Of a stretch of DNA of 11,808 bases, positions 1 to 6,935 are shown piece by piece. The number at the start of each line of letters is the position of its first letter. Within the stretch, counting starts at the first letter, position 1. The stretch comes from Dehalococcoidales bacterium (GTDB lineage Bacteria; Chloroflexota; Dehalococcoidia; Dehalococcoidales; UBA2162), in assembly GCA_016844285.1 (NCBI GenBank), contig JAENIS010000044.1:1-11808 (forward strand). The letters are read 5' to 3'. Below the pieces are notes generated by a model, which had not been told where the DNA came from, did not search any database, and saw only the letters and a program-made list of their open reading frames with translations. The position numbers were made by a program, and so were the translations under genes.

Positions 1-223
<223 letters not shown>

Positions 224-285
224 GCTTAATAAGATTGTCGATTGACCTCACCCCCTTAGTCCCCCTCTCCTTCCAGGAGAGGGGG

Positions 286-315
286 AAATAGAGAAAGAGG
301 GGCTTCGCCCCTCTT
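286..315 (-). terminator. Possible minus-strand terminator in repeat copy 1
   Basis: Read on the minus strand, the 9-bp stem aagaggggc/gcccctctt (295-315) is followed by tctctattt (294-286), a weak U-rich tail. Together with the hairpin at 343-369 it would make the repeat a two-way terminator. No minus-strand gene is visible just upstream of it, so its use is uncertain. Confidence 0.35.
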
Positions 316-342
316 AAACACCCTGAGTTATAAGGAGAGCTT

Positions 343-369
343 AAGAGGGCGTAGCCCTCTTTCTTTTTT
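343..369 (+). terminator. Intrinsic terminator inside repeat copy 1, likely ending serS
   Basis: A stem of aagagggc and gccctctt closed by the loop gta is followed at once by the T-rich run tcttttttc. This is the form of a Rho-independent terminator on the + strand, 120 bases after the serS stop. It is part of the repeat, so the terminator appears to have come with the element. Confidence 0.7.
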
Positions 370-462
370 CTGCCCCCTTCCTTTGGTAAAGGAAGGGGGT
401 TAGGGGGATGGATTTCTCAGGGGGACTAGGGGGATGAAGCTAAGAACCATCCGCTCCTGAGA

Positions 463-491
463 TAGACACTAGATGAGATACGGGCTATAAT
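463..491 (+). promoter_or_regulatory. Sigma70-type promoter of the rsmI operon
   Basis: TAGACA (463-468, five of six consensus bases) and a perfect TATAAT (486-491) are separated by 17 bases. The start of transcription would fall near 498, leaving about 60 bases of leader before the rsmI ATG. The site lies after the terminator-bearing repeat, which fits an independent transcription unit. Confidence 0.7.
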
Positions 492-558
492 AACTATGGT
501 TTACTGAGCAAATGGGTAATTTGGCCACGGGCGTAAAATCAGAGGAAGATAGCAAGTA

Positions 559-1374
559 ATGCCCACCCTTTATATCGTGGCGACTCCCATCGGCAATCTG
601 GAGGATATTTCGCTGCGTGCCCTTCGTACCCTACGTGAAGTGAAGCTGATTGCTGCTGAAGATACCCGCAAGACGAAGCGACTGCTTAATACCTATGACA
701 TCAAGACAGCCATGACCAGTTACCATGAACATAACAAGTTGACGAAGCTGGATTACCTTCTCGGTTGCCTTGAGGTGGAAGATGTCGCCCTTGTTTCTGA
801 AGCCGGGATGCCGGGCATTTCTGACCCTGGCTATGAACTCATCGTGGCCGCAACCCGGCGGGGGATACCGGTGGTGCCTATCCCCGGAGCATCTGTGGTC
901 ACGACGGCGCTGCCTATCTCCGGCCTGGCCACCGATAGGTTTACCTTCCTGGGCTTTCTGCCCCGCCGTGCTGGTGACCGGCAGCATCTTCTCAAGAGCG
1001 TTGTTGCCGATAGCGCCACCATGATTGTGCTGGAGGCTCCCCATCGGTTGCTGGCTACCTTGAGGGACATGCTCCTCATTCTGGGAGATAGACGAATTGC
1101 CGTCTGCCGTGAGCTTACCAAGCTTCACGAAGAGGTTTTCCGGGGAAGCATCAGCCAGAGCATCGAGCACTTTACCGCACCGCGGGGTGAGTTCACCCTG
1201 GTGGTTGAGGGCCAGGTAGAAAAGGAGAAGCCACAACTGACCGGGGATATTGAGGGGCAATTAGGTGAGATGCGCCTCTCCGGGATAACCGCCAAAGAAG
1301 CGATTGCCAGAGTGGCTGGAGAAACCGGCCTGTCCAGGAAAGAGCTATATCGAGCCTGGCTCAGGCATTCCTGA
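559..1374 (+). CDS. rsmI: 16S rRNA (cytidine-1402 2'-O)-methyltransferase RsmI
   Basis: A 271-residue SAM-dependent methyltransferase of the tetrapyrrole methylase fold. The RsmI family 2'-O-methylates C1402 of 16S rRNA near the ribosomal P site. The family signatures are all present: YIVATPIGNLEDIS at residues 5-18, AEDTRKTKRLL at 33-43, SEAGMPGISDPG at 80-91 (SAM-binding region) and IPGASVVTTALPISGL at 108-123. The length is close to the usual 270-290, and the C-terminal segment ends in a short helical GLSRKELYRAWL stretch. The start is the ATG at 559, preceded by agaggaag at a longish distance of about 12 bases, so initiation may be modest. It is the first gene of a translation operon with the small zinc protein and metG. 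Confidence 0.95.
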   Translation: MPTLYIVATPIGNLEDISLRALRTLREVKLIAAEDTRKTKRLLNTYDIKTAMTSYHEHNKLTKLDYLLGCLEVEDVALVSEAGMPGISDPGYELIVAATRRGIPVVPIPGASVVTTALPISGLATDRFTFLGFLPRRAGDRQHLLKSVVADSATMIVLEAPHRLLATLRDMLLILGDRRIAVCRELTKLHEEVFRGSISQSIEHFTAPRGEFTLVVEGQVEKEKPQLTGDIEGQLGEMRLSGITAKEAIARVAGETGLSRKELYRAWLRHS

Positions 1375-1418
1375 AAGTTTCGGAAATAGAAAGCGAAAAA
1401 GCAGAAAGGAGTTAAACA

Positions 1419-1670
1419 ATGCGCCAGGGTTGTATCTCTTTAGGGGAAACACAGTGTCACGAGTGCCACCGTACTATCGCCCACTCCGAGCGTTTTTTAG
1501 CCATTGATGAAGAAGACGGGGTTGAGGTGGCTAATGGCAAGATAGTACACTACTGTGTTGAATGTGCCTTGCGGAAGGGCTATGCTGAATACAAAGACGA
1601 GGCGAAGGGGGAAAAAGTGCTGACCTTCTTCACTAAAACCGGAGCATTAACCGGAACGGCCAGGTTGTGA
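1419..1670 (+). CDS. Small four-cysteine (putative zinc-binding) protein of unknown function
   Basis: An 83-residue protein that I cannot assign to a named family. It has two CxxC pairs, C13/C16 (CHEC) and C46/C49 (CVEC), 29 residues apart, with His17 and His44 close by. This layout usually makes one zinc ribbon or treble-clef site. The acidic patch IDEEDG lies between the pairs and a lysine-rich stretch follows. There is no signal peptide or membrane segment, so it should be cytoplasmic. A strong ribosome binding site, aaggag (1406-1411), sits 7 bases before the ATG, showing that it is a genuinely translated gene. It lies 44 bases after rsmI and 4 bases before metG, so the three are probably co-transcribed and a role in translation or rRNA/tRNA handling is possible. 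That role is inferred from position only. Confidence 0.8.
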   Translation: MRQGCISLGETQCHECHRTIAHSERFLAIDEEDGVEVANGKIVHYCVECALRKGYAEYKDEAKGEKVLTFFTKTGALTGTARL

Positions 1671-1674
1671 TAAA

Positions 1675-3339
1675 GTGAGTGAGCGAATCTTTATTGGCGT
1701 GGCCTGGCCCTATGCTAATGGGCCACTCCATCTGGGTCATATTGCCGGGGCCTATTTACCGGCTGATATCTTTGCCCGCTACCATCGCATGAAGGGTAAC
1801 GAAGTGCTGATGGTCTCCGGCTCAGACCAGCATGGCACGCCAATAACCATCAGGGCTGAGCAAGAAGGCAGGAAGCCGGAGGAAATCGCCGACCAGTATC
1901 ATCGGGAGTTTCTTGATTCATGGCAGAAGCTGGGCATTTCTTTCGACCTCTATACCTCGACCAGCACCGCTAATCACGCTCAAGTAACCCAGGAAATCTT
2001 CCTCACCCTGCTGAAAAGAGGCTATATCTATAAGGCTACCACGTCGCAGCCTTTGTGCCCGAAGTGCCAGCGTTTTCTACCCGACCGCTATGTCGAGGGC
2101 ACCTGCCCCTATTGCCACGCCCCCGGAGCTAGGGGTGACCAGTGTGATAAGTGCGGTAAGCCACTGAATGCCATCGAGCTGCTTGACCCACGCTGCCGCC
2201 AGTGTGGGACACCCCCCCAGTTCACGGACTCAGAGCACTTTTTCCTCAAGCTGACTGCCTTCAACGATAGGCTCCTCGACTGGGTGAAGCAGCAAACTCA
2301 CTGGCGACAGAATGTGCTCAACTTTACCACGCGTTTTCTGGAGGACGGGCTGAAAGACAGGGCGATAACCCGTGATATTGAGTGGGGGATACCGGTGCCC
2401 GTGGCTGGTTTCGAAAACAAGCGAATCTATGTGTGGTTTGAGGCGGTTATCGGTTACCTCTCGGCCACCAAGGAATGGGCTAAGGCTAGCGGTGATGAGG
2501 AGAGATGGCACTCCTTCTGGCAGGGGGAAGTAAAAAGCTACTACTTTATCGGTAAGGATAACATCCCCTTTCATACCATCATCTGGCCAGCAATGCTGAT
2601 GGGCTATGATACTCTCAACCTGCCCTACGATGTACCGGCCAATGAGTTCCTCACTATCGAAGGGAGAAAGCTTTCCACCAGCCAGAACTGGGCGGTATGG
2701 GTGCCCGATTATCTGGCACGCTACGACCCTGACCCCTTACGTTACATACTGTCCATCAACATGCCCGAAAACGGGGATACCGATTTTTCATGGCGGGAAT
2801 TCATTCGCCGTAACAATGATGAGCTGGTGGCCACTTATGGCAATCTGGTGCACCGGGTACTTACCTTTACCTATCGCATCTTTGATGGCTGTGTGCCACC
2901 AGTCGGGGAGCTAGACAGCCACAGCCAGGTTTTACTCAGCCGGGCGGAAGATACCCTTAAGACGGTGGATGGACTCCTCTACCGGTGCCATTTTAAAGAA
3001 GCGGTAAAGTCAGCCATGTCCCTGGCTCAGGAGACAAACCGTTACCTGGATGAGAAATCTCCCTGGAAAGTAATTAAAAAGGACAAGCAGGCTGCCGCCG
3101 ACTCACTGTATGTAGCTCTTTATGTAATATCCTGTCTAAAAACTATGTTGTATCCCTTCTTACCCTTCAGTTCTCAGAAACTACATGAGTTTCTTGGTTT
3201 CAAGGGGAGCGTGGCAAAGGATGGCTGGCAGATACATTCCCTGCCACCGGGTCAGCAGTTGCTTCCTCCGCAGCCTCTCTTTACCAAGCTTGAAGAGAAA
3301 CTGGCCGAAGAGGAAAGCCAACGGCTAAAAAGTAGCTGA
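1675..3339 (+). CDS. metG: Methionyl-tRNA synthetase
   Basis: A 554-residue class I aminoacyl-tRNA synthetase that charges initiator and elongator tRNA-Met. The HIGH motif is HLGH at residues 19-22. The connective insert holds four zinc-knuckle pairs: C128/C131, C144/C147, C157/C160 and C174/C177. This is the two-knuckle MetG arrangement of the E. coli type. The KMSKS loop appears as KLSTS (332-336). A helical anticodon-binding domain makes up the C-terminal part. There is no C-terminal EMAPII-like dimerisation domain, and the protein ends soon after the anticodon domain. The start is a GTG at 1675, only 4 bases after the preceding stop, with a weak binding site inside that gene's last codons, so translation is probably coupled to the small zinc protein. 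Confidence 0.96.
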   Translation: MSERIFIGVAWPYANGPLHLGHIAGAYLPADIFARYHRMKGNEVLMVSGSDQHGTPITIRAEQEGRKPEEIADQYHREFLDSWQKLGISFDLYTSTSTANHAQVTQEIFLTLLKRGYIYKATTSQPLCPKCQRFLPDRYVEGTCPYCHAPGARGDQCDKCGKPLNAIELLDPRCRQCGTPPQFTDSEHFFLKLTAFNDRLLDWVKQQTHWRQNVLNFTTRFLEDGLKDRAITRDIEWGIPVPVAGFENKRIYVWFEAVIGYLSATKEWAKASGDEERWHSFWQGEVKSYYFIGKDNIPFHTIIWPAMLMGYDTLNLPYDVPANEFLTIEGRKLSTSQNWAVWVPDYLARYDPDPLRYILSINMPENGDTDFSWREFIRRNNDELVATYGNLVHRVLTFTYRIFDGCVPPVGELDSHSQVLLSRAEDTLKTVDGLLYRCHFKEAVKSAMSLAQETNRYLDEKSPWKVIKKDKQAAADSLYVALYVISCLKTMLYPFLPFSSQKLHEFLGFKGSVAKDGWQIHSLPPGQQLLPPQPLFTKLEEKLAEEESQRLKSS

Positions 3340-3372
3340 GCCGTAGATTTATATTTTGAGACCGTTTTGTAA

Positions 3373-3424
3373 CCTATCCCCTGACCCCTTCCCTTGAGAA
3401 GGGAAGGGGAGCGTAAGTAAGAGG
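3373..3424. repeat. Truncated copy of the hairpin-rich repeat (left half)
   Basis: The sequence cctatcccctgacccc, followed by a perfect 11-bp inverted repeat ccccttccctt/aagggaagggg with loop gag (3385-3409) and then gcgtaagtaagagg, matches the left part of the copy at 10202. It has no T-run, so it is not an obvious terminator, though an RNA hairpin between metG and the next gene is likely. Confidence 0.7.
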
Positions 3425-3475
3425 TTGGTAAATAATATCATACCTTCTTAATCTGACCCTGGGAAAGGGGGACAA

Positions 3476-4444
3476 GTGGAGCTAAACACAATCTATGGGC
3501 CGGTTCAGGAAGACCTGGCCATGGTTGAGGAAAAGTTGAGGTCAGCCTGCCAAGTGGATTTTCCCCACCTTGCGGAGCTACTTGAGTATAGTCTCAAGAG
3601 TAATGGTAAGAGGCTCCGCCCGGTGCTGACCCTCTTGTGCGGTAAGTTTTATGATTACACCCCTGACTACCTGCTGCGCATGGCGACAGCGGTTGAGATT
3701 ATGCACACGGCGACACTGATTCACGATGATGCGATTGATAAGTCGATGGTTCGCCGCCGTCAGCCGACGGTTAATCGATTGTGGGGAGAGGAGGAAGCCG
3801 TGCTCCTTGGTGATTACCTCTTTGCTGAGGCGGGAGCACTGACGGCTTCGACCGGAAACCTGCGTGTCATCAAGCTTTTCGCCGAAACTCTGAAGACCAT
3901 TTCCAGGGGCGAGATAAATCAGGCTTTTAATGCTTTCAATCTGGAGCAAAGCCGCGAGCAATATTACCAAAGGGCAGCTAAGAAAACGGCGTCACTCTTT
4001 GCGATGGCTACCGAGTCAGGGGCGGCCTTGAGCCAGGCTCCGGAAGCATCGGTCCAAATTCTCATCGAGTACGGCTACAACCTTGGCATCGCCTTTCAAA
4101 TCGTCGATGATATCCTTGACTTTATCGGCACCGAGGAAGAACTGGGTAAGCCCGTAGGCTGTGATTTGGCTCAGGGCACCCTCACCCTCCCGGCAATGCT
4201 GCTTCTTGAGCACTACCCCGAGGATAATCCGGTAAAGAGGTTATTCCAGCGCCGGGATGAGCCGGATAGCATCAGGCAGGCAATAGAATTAGTGCGTAGC
4301 TCACCCGCAATTATTCAGGAATGCTACCAGGCTGCTTCAGATTACTGTGACAAGGCTTGCCGTGACCTTCATCTCTTACCCCAAAATGCCAGCAGCCAAG
4401 CCTTATCAGACCTGGCCGCTTTTGTTATCAGCCGGCAAAAATAG
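3476..4444 (+). CDS. Long-chain trans-polyprenyl diphosphate synthase
   Basis: A 322-residue all-helical isoprenoid synthase that adds isopentenyl diphosphate units in trans to an allylic primer. It shows the substrate-binding GKRLRPVLTLL at 44-54. The first Asp-rich motif is DDAID (84-88), followed by RRRQPTVN, and the second is DDILD (211-215); both bind Mg-diphosphate. The residues four and five before the first motif are Thr80 and Ala79. They are small rather than aromatic, which in this family leaves the chain tunnel open and points to a product longer than C15-C20 (heptaprenyl/octaprenyl class). That would serve a quinone side chain. Short-chain GGPP synthase activity cannot be excluded. 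The start is the GTG at 3476, preceded by aaaggggg; no closer ATG fits the family N-terminus. It lies 136 bases after metG. Confidence 0.9.
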   Translation: MELNTIYGPVQEDLAMVEEKLRSACQVDFPHLAELLEYSLKSNGKRLRPVLTLLCGKFYDYTPDYLLRMATAVEIMHTATLIHDDAIDKSMVRRRQPTVNRLWGEEEAVLLGDYLFAEAGALTASTGNLRVIKLFAETLKTISRGEINQAFNAFNLEQSREQYYQRAAKKTASLFAMATESGAALSQAPEASVQILIEYGYNLGIAFQIVDDILDFIGTEEELGKPVGCDLAQGTLTLPAMLLLEHYPEDNPVKRLFQRRDEPDSIRQAIELVRSSPAIIQECYQAASDYCDKACRDLHLLPQNASSQALSDLAAFVISRQK

Positions 4445-4486
4445 CTGTCTGACACCTTCCTTTAGCGTTTGGTTCCCGGTCTGGCT

Positions 4487-6415
4487 TTAGTCAGATGTTG
4501 CCGGTGCCTGGTTGGGGACGGGTTGTGCTTTGGGAGCAGCTTTCCGGGGTTCAGTAACTGGTCTAGCTTCAGCCTCAATGGAGACTGGCACTGGAGTTGG
4601 CTTAACCGCTACCGTGGGAGCAGGGGCAATGCCAGACTTGCTAAAAAGAGCGTCCAGGGCTTGACCTTCCAAAGTCTCCTGGGTAATGAGCGTTTCCGCA
4701 ATCTGTATCAACTTTGCCTTATTTTCGGTCAGGACCCGTTGAGCCGTGTTGTGTGCTTCAGTGATAATCTTATTGACCTCTTCATCAATGATGTCGGCTA
4801 TCTTGTCGCCATAGTCTCTTTGCTCTGAGATTTCGCGGCCAAGGAAGACTAGCTCTTGCTTATCCCCGAAGGTTCGCAGTCCCAGTTTCTCACTCATGCC
4901 GAAGTCGGTTACCATCCGGCGAGCGACATCGCTGGCTCGCTTAATGTCATCCTGAGCTCCGGTAGTGACATCGTTGAATATCAATTCTTCGGCAGTGCGC
5001 CCACCGAGCCAGGCGGCCAATTCATCCATTAACTTAAGACGCGACCACATGTAGCGGTCTTCCGTTAGTGGCTTGGTATAACCGAGGGCAAACCCCCTGG
5101 GTATGATGCTGATTTTACGTGGTGGGTCAGCATTAGGCAGCATCTTCGCCACCAGAGCGTGACCAACCTCGTGGTAGGCCGTAATCCTCTTCTCTTCGGG
5201 GCTAATCCGCCGGCTTTTCCTCTCCGGGCCAAGTATCACCTTATCGATAGACTCTTCCAGTTCCTCCATGTTGATTTCTTTCTTATCGTGTCTCGCCGCC
5301 AGGATGGCAGCTTCATTCACCAGATTAGCCAGGTCAGCCCCACTGAAGCCGGTCGTCTGTTTGGCCAGCACCTCGAGGTCAACCAGCTTATCCACCGGTT
5401 TACCTTTGATATGAACCTTGAGTATAGCAACTCTACCACTAACATCCGGGCGGTCGAGAACGACGCGTCGGTCGAAACGACCGGGCCGTAGCAACGCTGG
5501 GTCAAGTATATCGGCACGATTAGTTGCCGCCAGAACGATGACACTGGTATTAGTGTCAAAACCGTCCATCTCGGTTAGAATCTGGTTCAGGGTTTGTTCC
5601 CTTTCATCGTGACTGCCGCCAAGTCCGGCACCACGATGCCGCCCGACAGCATCAATCTCATCAACGAAGACAATGCAGGGAGCACCACGTTTTGCTTGGT
5701 CGAAGAGGTCACGCACCCTGGCAGCACCAACACCAACAAACATCTCGACAAATTCACTGCCGCTAATGGAAAAGAAAGGCACCCCGGCTTCTCCGGCGAC
5801 CGCCTTGGCCAGTAGTGTCTTACCTGTGCCCGGCGGACCGACCAGCAATACCCCTCTCGGAATACGTGCTCCCAAAGCCTGAAACTTCTCGCGGGATTTC
5901 AGAAAATCGACTACCTCCTGAAGCTCCTGTTTGGCTTCATCGACGCCAGCGACATCATCAAACGTGATAGTCGGTTTTGCTGGCGGGAAGAGCCGGGCGC
6001 GGCTGCGCCCAAAACTGAGCGCCTGATTATTCGCCCCGCGGGCGCGGAAGAACAGAAAGAAGAGCAGTCCCCCGACGATAAGCAGGGGTAAGAAACCAAT
6101 AAGAATGTCCCCCCAGTTAATACCGGCGGGCTTCATATCAAGCGCAACTCCAGTCAAGTCCAGCCCGGTGATTTCAAAGATGCTGGTATCACCCTTGAAG
6201 CTCTTTACCTCCCCTTCGGTAGTGGTTGAGACCGTTAACCACTCGCCTTCAACGACAATCTTCTCTATCTTCTTCTCCTGTGACAGGGTAATCACCTTGC
6301 CCAGGGAGATATTGCTTGGTTTTGGCGGGTTAGAGAGAAGACTGGCAATAAGGGCTACCCCAGCCAGTAAAACAACGATATATAGTATGCCACTACGTTT
6401 CCAGCTTGATGCCAT
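4487..6415 (-). CDS. ftsH: ATP-dependent zinc metalloprotease FtsH
   Basis: A 642-residue membrane-anchored AAA+ protease that unfolds and degrades damaged membrane proteins and selected regulators. The N-terminus has one membrane helix (about 8-28), an extracytoplasmic domain (29-101) and a second helix (102-124). The AAA module follows with Walker A GPPGTGKT (193-200), pore loop FVGVG (226-230), Walker B IVFVDEID (248-255) and arginine fingers R310/R313 in the second region of homology. The protease domain has the zinc motif HEVGH (415-419), with D490 in TTGAQDD as the likely third ligand. The last roughly 48 residues are rich in Pro, Ala and Val and look disordered. The start is an ATG with gaggtgaaag directly upstream. 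The gene converges on the polyprenyl synthase 42 bases away, with no clear terminator between them. Confidence 0.97.
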   Translation of the reverse strand: MASSWKRSGILYIVVLLAGVALIASLLSNPPKPSNISLGKVITLSQEKKIEKIVVEGEWLTVSTTTEGEVKSFKGDTSIFEITGLDLTGVALDMKPAGINWGDILIGFLPLLIVGGLLFFLFFRARGANNQALSFGRSRARLFPPAKPTITFDDVAGVDEAKQELQEVVDFLKSREKFQALGARIPRGVLLVGPPGTGKTLLAKAVAGEAGVPFFSISGSEFVEMFVGVGAARVRDLFDQAKRGAPCIVFVDEIDAVGRHRGAGLGGSHDEREQTLNQILTEMDGFDTNTSVIVLAATNRADILDPALLRPGRFDRRVVLDRPDVSGRVAILKVHIKGKPVDKLVDLEVLAKQTTGFSGADLANLVNEAAILAARHDKKEINMEELEESIDKVILGPERKSRRISPEEKRITAYHEVGHALVAKMLPNADPPRKISIIPRGFALGYTKPLTEDRYMWSRLKLMDELAAWLGGRTAEELIFNDVTTGAQDDIKRASDVARRMVTDFGMSEKLGLRTFGDKQELVFLGREISEQRDYGDKIADIIDEEVNKIITEAHNTAQRVLTENKAKLIQIAETLITQETLEGQALDALFSKSGIAPAPTVAVKPTPVPVSIEAEARPVTEPRKAAPKAQPVPNQAPATSD

Positions 6416-6443
6416 CTTTCACCTCAGCATTGAATATACCTAT

Positions 6444-6473
6444 ATTATACCAGAAACCAGTTTGATGTGGAAA
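6444..6473 (-). promoter_or_regulatory. ftsH promoter with extended -10
   Basis: On the minus strand, TTTCCA (6473-6468) and a perfect TATAAT (6449-6444) are 18 bases apart. The -10 is preceded by TGG, giving the extended -10 form TGnTATAAT. Transcription would start near 6437, about 20 bases before the ftsH ATG, leaving just enough leader for its binding site (gaggtg, 6425-6420). Confidence 0.7.
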
Positions 6474-6535
6474 ATCCGGGCCATGTTTTATACTGATACT
6501 TCCGAAGCGTTGAATAATCTCTCACAATGAGAATT

Positions 6536-6695
6536 AATGCTGTTTGCGTTTGGTTGGTCTGTCATTGCGAGACCATACGCCGCAGGCGAAGGCGAAGCAA
6601 TCTGGGTGGAGGGCTTCGCCTTCCCAGATTGCCACGTCGCTGCGCTCCTCGCAATGACAACGATGTCACTACAGCAACCAAAACCAAATAGTACC
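6536..6695. mobile_element. MITE-like palindromic element, copy A
   Basis: A 160-base non-coding element with nested inverted repeats. The outer ends are about 21 bp (6536-6556 and 6675-6695, about 15 of 21 matching and perfect over tttggttg). The inner arms are tgtcattgcgag/ctcgcaatgaca (6560-6571/6648-6659) and gcaatctggg/cccagattgc (6597-6606/6623-6632). Its right end, ctacagcaaccaaaaccRaatagtacc, is shared with copy B at 26 of 27 positions. The 9-mer atgagaatt lies immediately left (6527-6535) and recurs 10 bases past the right end (6706-6714), a possible but imperfect target duplication. It encodes no transposase, so any movement would need one supplied from elsewhere. Confidence 0.7.
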
Positions 6696-6712
6696 TTTTA
6701 ACCTCATGAGAA

Positions 6713-6742
6713 TTGACAGGGTGGCACTCCGTCCAATATCAT
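6713..6742 (+). promoter_or_regulatory. Promoter between the two MITE-like elements, directed at mscS
   Basis: A perfect TTGACA (6713-6718) and TATCAT (6737-6742, five of six) are 18 bases apart on the + strand. Transcription would start near 6749, just before element B, so the mscS leader would carry the whole element as about 140 bases of structured RNA. Confidence 0.55.
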
Positions 6743-6760
6743 ACAAATAATCATACGCTT

Positions 6761-6901
6761 GGTTCTGTTTGCCTTTGGTTGATTCCGCTGTCATTGCGAG
6801 AGAAGCAAGCTCGGAATGTGTTGGGTAGAGATTGCCACGGGGTCTAACGACCCCTCGCAATGACAACTATTTCACTACAGCAACCAAAACCGAATAGTAC
6901 C
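6761..6901. mobile_element. MITE-like palindromic element, copy B, with target-site duplication
   Basis: A 141-base non-coding element. Its 21-bp ends (6761-6781 and 6881-6901) are inverted repeats matching at 16 of 21 positions, both starting GGT. The inner arms tgtcattgcgag/ctcgcaatgaca (6789-6800/6854-6865) are perfect. Directly outside the ends are atacgctt (6753-6760) and atacgcct (6902-6909), an 8-base direct repeat with one mismatch that abuts the ends exactly, as expected of a transposition footprint. The middle differs from copy A. Duplications of about 8 bases are known for IS families such as ISL3 and IS256, but I cannot name the parent element. Confidence 0.75.
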
Positions 6902-6935
6902 ATACGCCTGATCTTTGGAAAATGGTGAGACTACG

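Larger units (their letters stand above)
245..411. repeat. Hairpin-rich intergenic repeat, full copy 1
   Basis: This 167-base non-coding element is built from stacked inverted repeats. They are ccccctctcc/ggagaggggg (261-270/276-285), aagaggggc/gcccctctt (295-303/307-315), aagagggc/gccctctt (343-350/354-361) and a perfect 12-bp pair, cccccttccttt/aaaggaaggggg (373-384/388-399). Its reverse complement aligns along most of its length with bases 10202-10415. Both copies share the ends ccatccccct and gggggtgaggt, so they are inverted copies of one family. Shorter pieces occur near 3373, 8983 and 11778. It encodes no protein. Together with the promoter at 463-491 it accounts for most of the serS-rsmI gap. 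Confidence 0.85.

Noticed and set aside
631..1260. Long minus-strand frame of 209 codons opposite rsmI as a separate gene.
   Set aside because: It is a shadow of rsmI: the + strand protein is a clear family member, and the antisense product has low-complexity His/Arg/Gly content and no domain.
3423..3441. TATCAT at 3436-3441 as a promoter for the polyprenyl synthase.
   Set aside because: No acceptable -35 lies 16-18 bases upstream (gtaagt), so there is no support beyond the hexamer.
4442..4495. tctgac (4448-4453) and gtcaga (4490-4495) between the convergent polyprenyl synthase and ftsH genes as a shared terminator.
   Set aside because: The arms are only 6 bases with a loop of about 36 and no T-run on either strand.
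6541..6901. The paired palindromes as a CRISPR array or a tRNA/small RNA gene.
   Set aside because: There are only two copies, the repeat units exceed 130 bases with nested inverted arms, and no cloverleaf or spacer pattern is present.
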